Assembly (NCBI GenBank): GCA_003988855.1
Contig: QYAI01000011.1
Coordinates: 186,001 to 250,000 of the forward strand
Source: Arachnopeziza araneosa
Lineage: Eukaryota > Ascomycota > Leotiomycetes > Helotiales > Arachnopezizaceae
Length of the DNA stretch: 64,000 nucleotides
Direction: 5' to 3'
The translations under genes were made by a program, and so were the position numbers. The notes under the pieces were generated by a model. That model searched no databases. It was given only the letters and a program-made list of their open reading frames with translations, and was not told the origin of the DNA. Positions 55,177 to 64,000 of the stretch are shown here, in pieces (position 1 is the stretch's first letter; each line of letters starts with the position of its first letter).

Positions 55177-56709
55177 AGGCCTCCCCCCGCTTAGAATTTG
55201 CAAACGTTGTTTTCCTACACACCATTTCCTCATCAAGATATCCTTGCAGTCGATTGGCTTCCTTGTACCCTACGGCTCCTTCCCGTTATGAGCAATGATT
55301 GGGGTTTTTACTAGGCGTACCCGTTCTTCCAAGATACCACTGCATTTTCTGTTCTTCTCTTCATTTAATTGGGATTCCAGCAGGCTACGCTGGCTTGTAA
55401 TAAAAGCGAAAGGATTTATGTATACGATTATGGCTCTCTTAGATATGGATGAGCTGCGGGTCGCTCTCTTGGGATTCCATGACTTGGAACAGGACAAGCT
55501 TTGTAGAATAGATGTATGGGACTTGCATGGCAGACGAATCACTATGAATTTCAGCGTTGTTTTCTTTAAAAGGGGCTGCATAGGATAGCTCTAAAGAAAA
55601 GACTGACCTTTACGTTGGAGACTAAGCGCACGTGTAAGAAGAAGCGATCGCTGCATAATGCCCGCATGGATGTTGTTGGCTGTTCAAAAATTAGATCGAC
55701 GGCAGGTTCTGGATATTGTCGACTTTTCAAATGACCTTTGGAGCTATGTGCCCTCCCCCAAGCAGTGACTGTCGAGCGAAGTAAAGAGGAGTCGGCTCTG
55801 CCTGCTGTTCCTTTGGTTTGGAAGTAGGACCATGTTCCAGCCAATCAGGGCGCCTTCATGCCTTCTGCTGGCATGGCTGGCCCACACATGCAAGTCAACA
55901 CAGCACAGCGCGCTGGACCGCTGGATGCTGATTTGGCACCGCCAGGAGTCCCGAGTCCTGCTTTCGTGATCAGCGCTGCTCGGGTTGCGGGGATGGCCGC
56001 CCTTCTGCCCTTGCGCTGAAACGCCGTCCTACTGTTCTTGTTATAATTGGAATCGAGGAGCCCAGCTCGTGTTCGTCCCAAAGGTGTGGACTGTAGATGG
56101 CACGGGGAAGAGGAAAGAAGGGGACAGCGAGTGCCGATGAAGCCGCTTTCTCGCATCAAGAGAGACTTCTCGAGGACGGTAGAGCAAGATCAAGAAGTAA
56201 ATAATCGTAGCTACCTATGTGCTGTGGCCTGAACATAACACTGCGGCTCATGTCGCTCGTGCAGGATTTCTTCACATTCCAGGCACTGCCTGCTGATTGG
56301 AAGGTGATTTGCGCTGCTGCAGGGAACTGCAGGAACAGTTCTGCTGAGCCCCCTTGAAGGGATCCCCGCCCGGAAACAAACGACTTCGCGATCCACTGCA
56401 AAATCCTTTTCAACCCCAACTTTCTTTCTCTCTCCCTTCCTCTTCCTCTTCTCTTTAGTGCTCATTATTATTGACAACAGGAGAGTCATTCCATTCTTTT
56501 ACAGGACAATCACACGGCACCATTCGTACCTTCTGCCAGTCGATCCGAGACACCGTTTCTCCACCTTCTTTCACGGTACCAAGCCACACACTCTTTGTTC
56601 GACTGTCAAATTCCTACGAGTTCCCTCGTTGCATCCATCCTTCATCAAGTTAAAATTTTTATTTTTTTAAGAGATTGATAAACAGTCCCTCCAACGCCTA
56701 ACGCCCATT
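55177..56709. promoter_or_regulatory. Intergenic region upstream of the secreted barrel protein gene
   Basis: 1.5 kb. A polypyrimidine tract (TCTTTCTCTCTCCC onward, about 56420-56458) lies 250 bp before the start codon, typical of well-expressed fungal genes. The leader is pyrimidine-rich and includes a T-rich run near 56654-56668. No gene is supported. Confidence 0.45.
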
Positions 56710-57802
56710 ATGAAATCAACGACCATCCTCCTCGGGTCCATCCTGGCCTCCGTCGCCTTGGCCCAACCTCATCATCATCATCATCATCAGCGACATCAAC
56801 ACGCTGCGAGGCACCAGAAAGAGAAACGAGACCCGTCCGTAGTATGGGTCACCGACTGGGTCTATGAGACAGAGACTGTTGATCTCACTACAACGATTTG
56901 GGTCACTCCTGGCTTCATTCCTCCATCCTCATCCCCAGCCACGACCTCAGCAGCCGCTTCAAGCTCCTCCGGAGATGCAGGACAATTTTTTGAAACCCCA
57001 GCTGCTCAAGTCGTTCAAAGTCCTACTCCACAAACGACATCGACTTCTGTCTACGTCGCACCTCCGCCAAGTTCTACGTATGTTGCTCCTTCGTCTCCCG
57101 AGGCGGCTCCTGCCTATATCCCTCCAGTAGAGACTTCTACCTCTGTTGATACACCGGCTTATGTTGTTCCTGTTGAAAGCTCCACCGCAATTCCTCAGCC
57201 AACTACCACGCCAGAACCTGCTGAGACTCCAGCCACCACACCGGAAGCTGTCATTCCTCCAGCCCCGGCTACAATAGCCGCATCGGCACCTACAACCACT
57301 GCGGCCTCTTCTGGTTCTTACAGCGGGGTGTGCGCCCCTGGCAGTCCTTGCTCAGGAGACATAACTTGGTACGATGTTGGCCTAGGTGCCTGTGGTGTAA
57401 GAATCCCTAACTCCTACTACTTTGTTTGTTCCTAGACTTCTCGAGATAGTATCTCAAGAAATGAAATCTCCAATCATCACACCATGTTGTCATCCGCTTC
57501 TTTTACTCTTAGATATACTGCAATCGGAAATGGCTAACTTTCTGGTGGTGCAGTGGACAAACGTAGACACGGACAGTATCGTTGCTCTTCCTTATGAATT
57601 GATGGGTACCCAGTCGAATGGAAATCCATATTGCGGTAAAACTATCACAGTTGAATACGGGGGGAAGAAAATAATTGCAACCGTCTCAGATAAATGCATG
57701 GGTTGTAAAGGCTATGCTATTGATCTCTCTAGCAGTGCATTTGCGGGTTTGGATTCTCTTGATGCTGGAAGAGCCCAGGCTACCTGGTATTTTAATGACT
57801 AG
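56710..57802 (+). CDS. Secreted RlpA-like double-psi beta-barrel protein (Asp f 7-like)
   Basis: Exons 56710-57396 and 57554-57802 (157 nt intron, phase 0) give 311 residues. A signal peptide ends near Ala18 (SILASVALA). Next is a His-rich segment, residues 21-35 (HHHHHHQRHQH), then a Kex2-type KR at 39-40. A Pro/Ser/Thr-rich, probably O-glycosylated linker spans about 85-215. The C-terminal barrel starts SGDITWYDVGLGACG and, after the splice, continues WTNVDTDSIVAL, NPYCGKTITVEYGGK, VSDKCMGCKGYAIDLS and ends QATWYFND. That is the barwin/expansin-like double-psi fold of RlpA proteins and of the Aspergillus allergen Asp f 7. It likely acts in the cell wall or outside the cell; enzymatic activity is unproven. 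The intron is long for this genome, but both flanks are needed for the fold. Confidence 0.85.
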
Positions 57803-59423
57803 GCTCTCGGCACAGAAAGAATGCTTGATGAGTAGATCTCTCGGCATACAACAAACAATCGCTAGTCGATCATCACGAGTCTCATTATGAAAATCATCAC
57901 AAGCATTTGGGTAGACGGTGGAAGATAGGCACCAAAACTAGAGGAAAGGTTACTGAAGACTGTATCTGAGCTATTGTTGCCAGGAGCATATAGTTTGAGG
58001 GTCCGATTTGAATGTTCAAAACCTTCTTGTACATATTTATGACTTCACTGTCTGAGGATTTTGCAATACTACCATGTTGCACTCACAGTTCACCTCTCCA
58101 GCTAGTCTGTTATTGTCCGAATCAAGGGATAATAATGATGTCTTGGCCTTTCCCGGTCTCCTTACAAAGAATTCGTCGTTATAACTTAGACAAAGGTGAC
58201 TAAGTATATGGAATGTGTTGCCTCCGTTACTGACTAGCCATAATAGTGCAACCACTCGCCACCACTCTTCATCTCCCACCTCCAATTTTCAACCTTCCAA
58301 TCCAACTGAGTCTTATTTCAGAGTACTATTTGCGATCATGAACGAGTATCGAACACTGTTCCCAGATGCTGGTTTCCAAGAATAAGCAAGGTAATCAAAC
58401 TCTACAATCAACAACATCTCGTGTCTAACAGAAATCTATAGATGCTGCAGCAATCGGCCTGGAGCAGAGAGAAAGGCAACGCACAGAATTGGACCCGGTA
58501 TCTGGGACTCGGGGCATAAGCTCAACGTCGATTATCCTGCTCTCCATCACGCCTTTGGATTCTTCGAGGGCGATGAAGGGCAAGACAGACACGACGACGA
58601 CCCTAAAGACGGGAAGAAGGAAGATTTGGCCAGAGAATTGAAGAGTCTACTTACCTCCGCGCTAGAAAGGGTTGTGACGAATGGCCCGAGTTGGTAATAA
58701 AGCTTGCCACTAATATTTTGGAAGCACTTGCTAAGGTACCAGGTCGATCTCGGCAACCTGTGCTAGGTTTGAAGTGCAAATTGTGTTGCAGAAACGATTG
58801 GTGGTGAGGAGATGCCCGCTGAGAGGGAATAAAGAGGAACACTTGGTATTCATCTTGGTTGATGGCACGAGGGATGAAAAGATAATGACAACGAAGAGGA
58901 AGGAGTACTGCTATTGGAAGTGGTCAGGTACTGGTTTGGCTTTGTGAGGATTCTTCTGGGGTCAGGACGCAAATTTGAATGACAAGACGCGATGCTTGGG
59001 AAGACTACTTGGTTGAAATCTAAGAAGGTGGCTGTAAGAGATGGCGAGAAGGAGCCGCTTCTTTTGGGTTGACGAGATGGCTAAGAGGAGAGCGAGTTGA
59101 TTCTTAGTCCTTATTGACATGGTCTCTTGGATAATGTAATGGTCCCCGAATGTAGGCTGCACTTGCACTAGTCTTGAAGGTAATACCACGCTTAAAGTGT
59201 GTTGAAGTTTAGGTACCTCAACAGCTCCGTAGAGGAAAATTCAAAGTTTAATAATTATAATTCCGCAAAATGTCTGTAGAAAGAACGCTGAAGTTGCAGC
59301 CCTAATATTCGTGGAGGCAGTACATTTGTAGGGTGTATCAAAATTCGAGCTTTGCAGTAAGAGGTTGTATATGTATGTCGAGAAACAAAATGCATACTGA
59401 TACAACTATACAACTCTATCGCC
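57803..59423. other. Intergenic region with an unresolved small candidate gene
   Basis: 1.6 kb. Around 58367-58697 two overlapping plus-strand frames look protein-like; see findings. The rest shows no gene or repeat. Confidence 0.4.
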
Positions 59424-59993
59424 TTACTTCTGGGTCTCTTCAGCCGGCACGAGCACTTTATTTTCCTCCAACATCTTTGCTAATTCTCCATTCTGATGCA
59501 TTGCTACCAAGATATCGCACCCTCCAACAAACTCCTTTTCAACATATAGTTGTGGTATCGTTGGCCATTCCGAATATTCCTTGATACCTTTCCAAATGAG
59601 CACCGTATTCATATGATAGACTCTTGCGGCCTACCTTGTCTCAAAGCCTCATCCTCTAGGACGTTGAAAGCAGTAAATTTTGCTGGGTCTACACCTTGCA
59701 GACCTAAGATCTGGATGGTGGCTCTTGAGAATCCACATTGCGGCGCTTCCGGCGTACCCTTCATGAAGAGTACAACTGGTGCAGAAGCAACAGCTTTATC
59801 AATTGCAGCTCTGGTTTCATCGGAGAGACGTCTTATTGAAATGGGTGAGATCTGAGGGTATGCGAATCGGGAGGCGAATGATGGAGCTGGTCGAGCAGCT
59901 TGTCGGAAGGCCTTGAGATTCTCGGTCAGTTCATGATCTGGAGATCCAATGCCGATAGAAACCTACCGAGGATAGAATCCGGCTCGAAAACAT
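59424..59993 (-). CDS. grx5: Monothiol glutaredoxin Grx5, mitochondrial
   Basis: Three exons on the minus strand: 59993-59967, 59911-59635 and 59587-59424 (introns 55 and 47 nt), 155 residues. The N-terminus MFSSRILSSAFRQAARPAPS is an arginine-rich mitochondrial presequence that exists only after splicing. The core holds VVLFMKGTPEAPQCGFSRAT with the monothiol CGFS site, the TIP motif in EWPTIPQLYV, and GGCDILVAMHQNGEL, the glutathione-contacting end. Grx5 dimers carry a [2Fe-2S] cluster and pass it from the Isu scaffold to recipient proteins in mitochondria. Length and motifs are standard for the family. It is divergent from the PPC decarboxylase gene. Confidence 0.95.
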
Positions 59994-60290
59994 ATCGGTC
60001 AGGAGAAAGAGGACTGACGTTAATCTTATGATGGATGACCTGACGATGCATTCTGAATATGAAATCTGAATGAGGCTGACCAATCAAATGCTCAGTAATC
60101 AAGCCTTTAGCAAGGCTGACGATATTAGTTTGAGCCGATGAAAACATCCCACTGCAAACAGCTTTTTGCAGGTGTAGATATATTCATCACCATGACACCC
60201 CTATTTTCCGGGCCCTTAACCAACTGTCTTGATCCTCCTTGATTATCCCTATCCAGCAAAGAGCAAAGGCGCAAATTGAGAAATCTCGAA
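59994..60290. promoter_or_regulatory. Divergent promoter region grx5/PPC decarboxylase
   Basis: 297 bp separates the two start codons. I see no clear named motif. Confidence 0.4.
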
Positions 60291-61028
60291 ATGTTACAAG
60301 CCATTCATTCCGCACAAGACGTACCCTATCACGCTCCATTCGTGGCTTCACAGCATGACAACGATGGGAAACATCACTTACTCATAGGTGCCAGTGGTTC
60401 GGTGGCAACCATCAAGATCCCAAACATTCTCAAGGCTCTTTCTCAGTATGACAATGTCGCCATTCGAGTAATTTTCACCAAATCAGCCACCAACTTCCTC
60501 GCTGGTCAGAGTCTCGAGCAGCCACATCTAGACAGTCTGAGACGCATTAAGAATGTTGAGGGCCTCTACTTAGACGAGGAAGAGTGGCTTCATCCTTGGA
60601 AGCGAGGGCATGACATCCTCCATATTGAGCTCCGGAGGTGGGCTCATATGCTTGTTATTGCCCCCCTGTCCGCAAACACGCTGGCGAAGATCACAGGAGG
60701 CTTCAGTGACAATTTACTCACCAGTGTTGTACGTGCTTGGGATACGACAGGGGTGGTAGAGGGAACGGGGATGAAGAAACGGATCATTGTGTGCCCAGCT
60801 ATGAACACGTTGATGTGGAGGCATCCAGTGACCAGGAGGCAACTCAAAGTGCTCGACGAGGACTGGGGTATAGGTGAGGGCAAGGGAGATGGTGATGGAA
60901 TCCCCGAAGGTTGGTTCGAGGTTTTGCTACCTGTTGAGAAGGAGCTTGCTTGTGGCGATGTTGGGAATGGCGCTATGCGGGAATGGTCTGAGATTGTGGA
61001 GGTCATTAAGCAAAGATGGAGCCTCTAG
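60291..61028 (+). CDS. cab3: Phosphopantothenoylcysteine decarboxylase (Hal3/Cab3 flavoprotein)
   Basis: Single exon, 245 residues from the ATG at 60291; five codons upstream in frame lack ATG. The enzyme decarboxylates 4'-phospho-N-pantothenoylcysteine to 4'-phosphopantetheine, the third committed step of coenzyme A synthesis, using FMN. Visible motifs are the flavin-binding start LLIGASGSVATIK, the catalytic His111 in ILHIELRRWAHM, APLSANTLAKITGGFSDNLL, the substrate motif PAMNTLMW (169-176) and the active-site Cys221 in ACGDVGNGAM. It lacks the long acidic tail of yeast Hal3/Vhs3, so it is more like a dedicated decarboxylase than a phosphatase inhibitor. An insertion, GEGKGDGDGIPE, lies before the last strand. 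Confidence 0.93.
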   Translation: MLQAIHSAQDVPYHAPFVASQHDNDGKHHLLIGASGSVATIKIPNILKALSQYDNVAIRVIFTKSATNFLAGQSLEQPHLDSLRRIKNVEGLYLDEEEWLHPWKRGHDILHIELRRWAHMLVIAPLSANTLAKITGGFSDNLLTSVVRAWDTTGVVEGTGMKKRIIVCPAMNTLMWRHPVTRRQLKVLDEDWGIGEGKGDGDGIPEGWFEVLLPVEKELACGDVGNGAMREWSEIVEVIKQRWSL

Positions 61029-61365
61029 GGAAGATTTGGTCCTGATTTTCTTGCGGCTAGTATTACAAAAGGAAGCATTGATATACTCCTTAACCAATTT
61101 AGTCAGAGTTGAATGTAAGTAAACATTGTTCTTATGCAGTGCAGCTTGCTCTTTCCTCTTTTAGCCGTAGGTATATTCATTCGAGTCGCCTTCGGCTGGC
61201 GGGAAGCCCTCTTTCCCAATCCACCTCTTCAGGAGAAGAATACCAACTCATCCAAACCTTCAGGTCCTTTCTCAACCCGCCATTGCAATCAGAGTTGTTG
61301 GCTTTTTAAGTCAATTGATCGGCCCTCCGCATATCGTGCCGCCTAGATTGATCTCGATTATCCAA
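61029..61365. other. Intergenic region
   Basis: 337 bp between the PPC decarboxylase gene and the hypothetical coiled-coil gene. Nothing specific is seen. Confidence 0.5.
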
Positions 61366-62355
61366 ATGGCGCGCCAAACCTGTGCACGCCGGAATGACCG
61401 CCGACCAGAAATTGCCGCCTCTCCTGTAAGTAGGTGGTCGCCTATGATGAATGGTGAGGCCAAGAACACGGGCAAAAGCACCATGGTCGGAGGCTGGTTG
61501 TCCACACGGCAGCAACGTCCGACCTTGAGTCGTGTAGAAAAGCCAGCAAATCAATCAAGGCAAATGGTATCGGCTGCTGGTGTTTTTAAAAGAACCTTGA
61601 AAGGTACTCGCCGTGATAAGAGAAGTCACAAAGGCAAAGAGATTTCACCGGTACCTGGTCTATATCACGATTTCCATGGTACGCATCTCCTCAAAACAAC
61701 TGAGCTCTGACTAACTACACAGTAGATGCCATGGAAGATGTTCGGGCTACGATGGGTGAAGAAATGAAGATGACATTTGAGGATGTTTACTCTTCCCTTT
61801 CTCAGAGGCTAGCAGCGTCGACAGCTAAAGATGAGAAAGTTTTTACGACAGCTTCGGAGACAGCTTTATTGCTGAGTACACCACTATATGACGAGAGCAT
61901 AGAAACTAGTGTTAGGAGAGGCAGTAAAGTATATAGTAAAGTTGTGCAGGTTGGGGAACGGGTCGCAACATTCAAAGAGATGGTCGAGAAGGAGCAATCA
62001 ATGCTTCAAAGCTATTGGAAACAGTGGGACGAAGTGCAGACCGAGTATCTTGAGCTCGGAATTCAAGTGTTCGGGCCTGAAGCCTTCCACGAGGAAGCCA
62101 TTGAAGGAATTAAGGATGGCTACAAGAAAGGACTGGAGCACCTGAAACTTGAACACAATACTGGGGCAAATGGGTTTGAGGCCGAGGTTGAAGAATTGAG
62201 TGCGGACATTCTGGAAAAGGTCAAGAGGTCTGAGAAGGTAAGAAAACCCTTTCTGGCATCAAATATTTAGAGCTGAGTTTTATCTCGATGAATAGGAACT
62301 GGACGCAGCAGTGAAGAAAGAGCAAGCAAAATTTCTTCAGCACCTCCTCGCTTAA
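61366..62355 (+). CDS. Hypothetical coiled-coil protein
   Basis: Three exons, 61366-61678, 61723-62237 and 62296-62355 (introns 44 and 58 nt), give 295 residues. Matching phases and CTAACTACACAG/GAATAG acceptors support the joins. The first 100 residues are basic and Ser/Arg-rich (MARQTCARRNDRRPE, FKRTLKGTRRDKRSHKGKE). The remainder is predicted helical and acidic, starting HVDAMEDVRATMGEEMKMTF and continuing through EMVEKEQSMLQSYWKQWDEV to ELDAAVKKEQAKFLQHLLA. No enzyme motif, membrane helix or signal peptide is visible, and I do not recognise the family. A basic, disordered N-terminus followed by a coiled coil is seen in many chromatin or kinetochore subunits, but this is only an analogy. 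A GTAAGT at 61430 could be an additional donor. Confidence 0.6.
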
Positions 62356-63423
62356 ATTTGGGCCTGGAGAGAAAGATGCTGCTGCTCAATAATTGTTCAT
62401 AGAGGCCAACCAACTCAACATTAAAGATACATTGCGGTGAGTTCGCTTGGCGGGTTTTGCTTCAGTGATAAAGGATTACTAGAAGACCAGCTAGCAATCT
62501 TTAAGATGTCGCAATATAACGAGCAAGCACAATTGTTGCTGATCCCATGCATCCAAACTCTCCTGAGGTCATCAACTGTGGATCTCGTATGATCTCATCC
62601 AAAAGGTCTCTTAGGGTGGCAAGCTTCGGGAAGCAGGCACACCTACTTCTGCGGCAACAGCAATCATGTCTACCAGGGATTCATACAATACAACCAAATG
62701 CCAGTGACCAAAAATATGTGGAAAAAGCTCTACTACCTGACAAAAGAGCAATTGTGAGCGCGGAAGCATAGCGACCGTTGCAAAGCGAGGATAGCCGCCC
62801 TGGATTGCCGAGTTTTACTCCTCCATCAGTTTTCGTCCTATCACCTCCCCATGTTGAAGGCTTGATCATTTCTGCCCACGCCTTTCGCCCTAGACCCAGC
62901 ATCTTGTCAAAAATGTCCTATATTCCTGCCGGCCATTGGCGATCTCGGAGCTGGTAGTGGCGGCAACAACGTTTAGACGGCATCTCCAATTCCTCTCGAT
63001 GTCCGTTGCGGAGTAAGAGCACATTTCAAGATGCTGTCATGGTTCCACTTCCTAGTTTCTTCCCAGAATTCGGGTAGTAATGAAGGGCAGGTTTCTAGTG
63101 TAGAAGTATCTGCAAAATCCCTTAAAGTGCCACGATTCATCCATTAATAGCAGGACTCCACTACGTACAGCATAAGCTATCGTTTTAGTGGAGAATTGGG
63201 ATAAGACTTACGATTTAAAGCCCCATACTGTCCCTTACCTCATTACCTTATAACTAGGCCTTGTGACTCGGGTACATTTTCTTTATACTCCAGCTATCTT
63301 GTCTTCATCTTCTCTTGGTTGACTTCAAATTCCCATTCCTATCCTCACTTACTCTCTTATCATTCGAGCTTCCAACATCGACAGGTTACTGCTTCTACAG
63401 CTGTTTATCATTCTCGTTAATCT
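62356..63423. other. Intergenic region upstream of the aminotransferase gene
   Basis: 1.07 kb; the last 150 bp is pyrimidine-rich, as expected of a leader. No gene is supported. Confidence 0.5.
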
Positions 63424-64000
63424 ATGGCTCCTTCTGCTATTAGAGATGTCCAGGAGACCTCAGAACTCACTTCCGCCGCAATCACCCAAAAAATTGCTGA
63501 GACCGCACCATCACTTCTCAAGAAGTATGTCATTGTTCAATCAAGCGTGAGTTAATATATATACTAACTATCTATCAGTGGCTTAAAGTCCTTCCTTAAG
63601 CCGCTAGATGCCTCGAGATTAAAATTTACCCAGACCACCACTCCCATGGCTGTACCCTCTCCAGGCGATCCTATCATTCTAACAGCTTCTCAATGCACCG
63701 ACCACATGATCACCGCCGTCTGGAAAGCTGATTACGGCTGGGATGACCCTGAGCTTAAACCATACGGAAATCTTTCTCTCGCACCTACAGCATCCGTTCT
63801 TCATGTAAGGCCTAACCTCATTGCTAATTGTGATTCTCTCTTACCAGAGCTCCAAAGCTTGGGGCCCGTTTCGGGAGCACCATACCCCATGCCATCTCTC
63901 TATCTCTACTTTTGAAACGGCTCATAAACTCCAGAGTGCCCTAAAATTTCCGAACTATTTTGCTGATTTTGGCGATAGTACGCAACTGAGTGCTTCGAAG
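63424..64000 (+). CDS. bat1: Branched-chain amino acid aminotransferase, 5' part (runs off the window)
   Basis: Exons 63424-63524, 63579-63804 and 63979 to the end of the window (introns 54 and 174 nt). The visible product starts MAPSAIRDVQETSEL, joins at SLLKNGLKSFLKPLDASRLK and contains FTQTTTPMAVPSPGDPIIL, CTDHMITAVWKADYGWDDPE, LKPYGNLSLAPTASVLH, then YATECFE after the second intron. This is the N-terminal part of fold-type IV branched-chain aminotransferases; the PLP lysine lies beyond the window. The enzyme transfers the amino group between Leu, Ile or Val and 2-oxoglutarate. The N-terminus is short, without a clear presequence, so mitochondrial versus cytosolic location cannot be decided. 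The 174 nt intron is placed from the need to link SVLH to YATECFEG. Confidence 0.85.

Overview
The window is nuclear DNA of a filamentous ascomycete (Pezizomycotina). The genes carry many short spliceosomal introns, mostly 44-75 nt, with GTANGT-like donors and CTAAC/CTGAC-like branch points. Protein content is fungal: a Zn2Cys6 regulator, SWR1, ADA and nuclear-pore subunits, a Yck-type casein kinase and Vtc1. A leotiomycete-like fungus is my guess from general resemblance only; the sequence does not prove a genus. I see no tRNA, rRNA, CRISPR array or intact transposon. Most gene models below were re-spliced by hand, and exon coordinates are in each evidence field.

Left part (0-26 kb): a voltage-gated proton channel; an AHC1-like ADA-complex zinc-finger protein; a 3.3 kb spacer; an Alba-domain protein; the polyphosphate polymerase subunit Vtc1; a small hypothetical gene; two F-box genes tail to tail; a 2.5 kb spacer; the U3 snoRNP protein Mpp10; a five-exon SPX-domain membrane protein; a short-chain dehydrogenase with a frameshift; a spacer with a diverged tandem repeat; a small basic conserved protein; and a 605-aa protein of unknown function.

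Middle part (26-46 kb) is dense housekeeping territory: ALA dehydratase (hem2), mitochondrial malonyl-CoA:ACP transacylase (mct1), TRAPP subunit Tca17, AFG1 ATPase, Nup133, casein kinase 1, a p24 cargo receptor (Erp1-like) and Swc4. The last two share a 195 bp divergent promoter.

Right part (46-64 kb): 7.3 kb without a convincing gene, its distal 2 kb packed with microsatellites, leads into a Zn2Cys6 DNA-binding protein fused to a maltose-acetyltransferase-like hexapeptide domain. In that domain the family's catalytic histidine appears to be leucine. Then come a secreted double-psi beta-barrel protein, monothiol glutaredoxin Grx5, a phosphopantothenoylcysteine decarboxylase, a hypothetical coiled-coil protein and the 5' part of a branched-chain aminotransferase running off the end.

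Functional links are loose, as expected for a eukaryotic chromosome. Vtc1 and the SPX protein both belong to phosphate/polyphosphate biology and lie 10 kb apart. Mct1, Grx5, Afg1 and the aminotransferase are mitochondrial, and Hem2 feeds heme synthesis. I found no convincing new multi-gene system. The most unusual single item is the zinc-cluster/acetyltransferase fusion with the altered active site.
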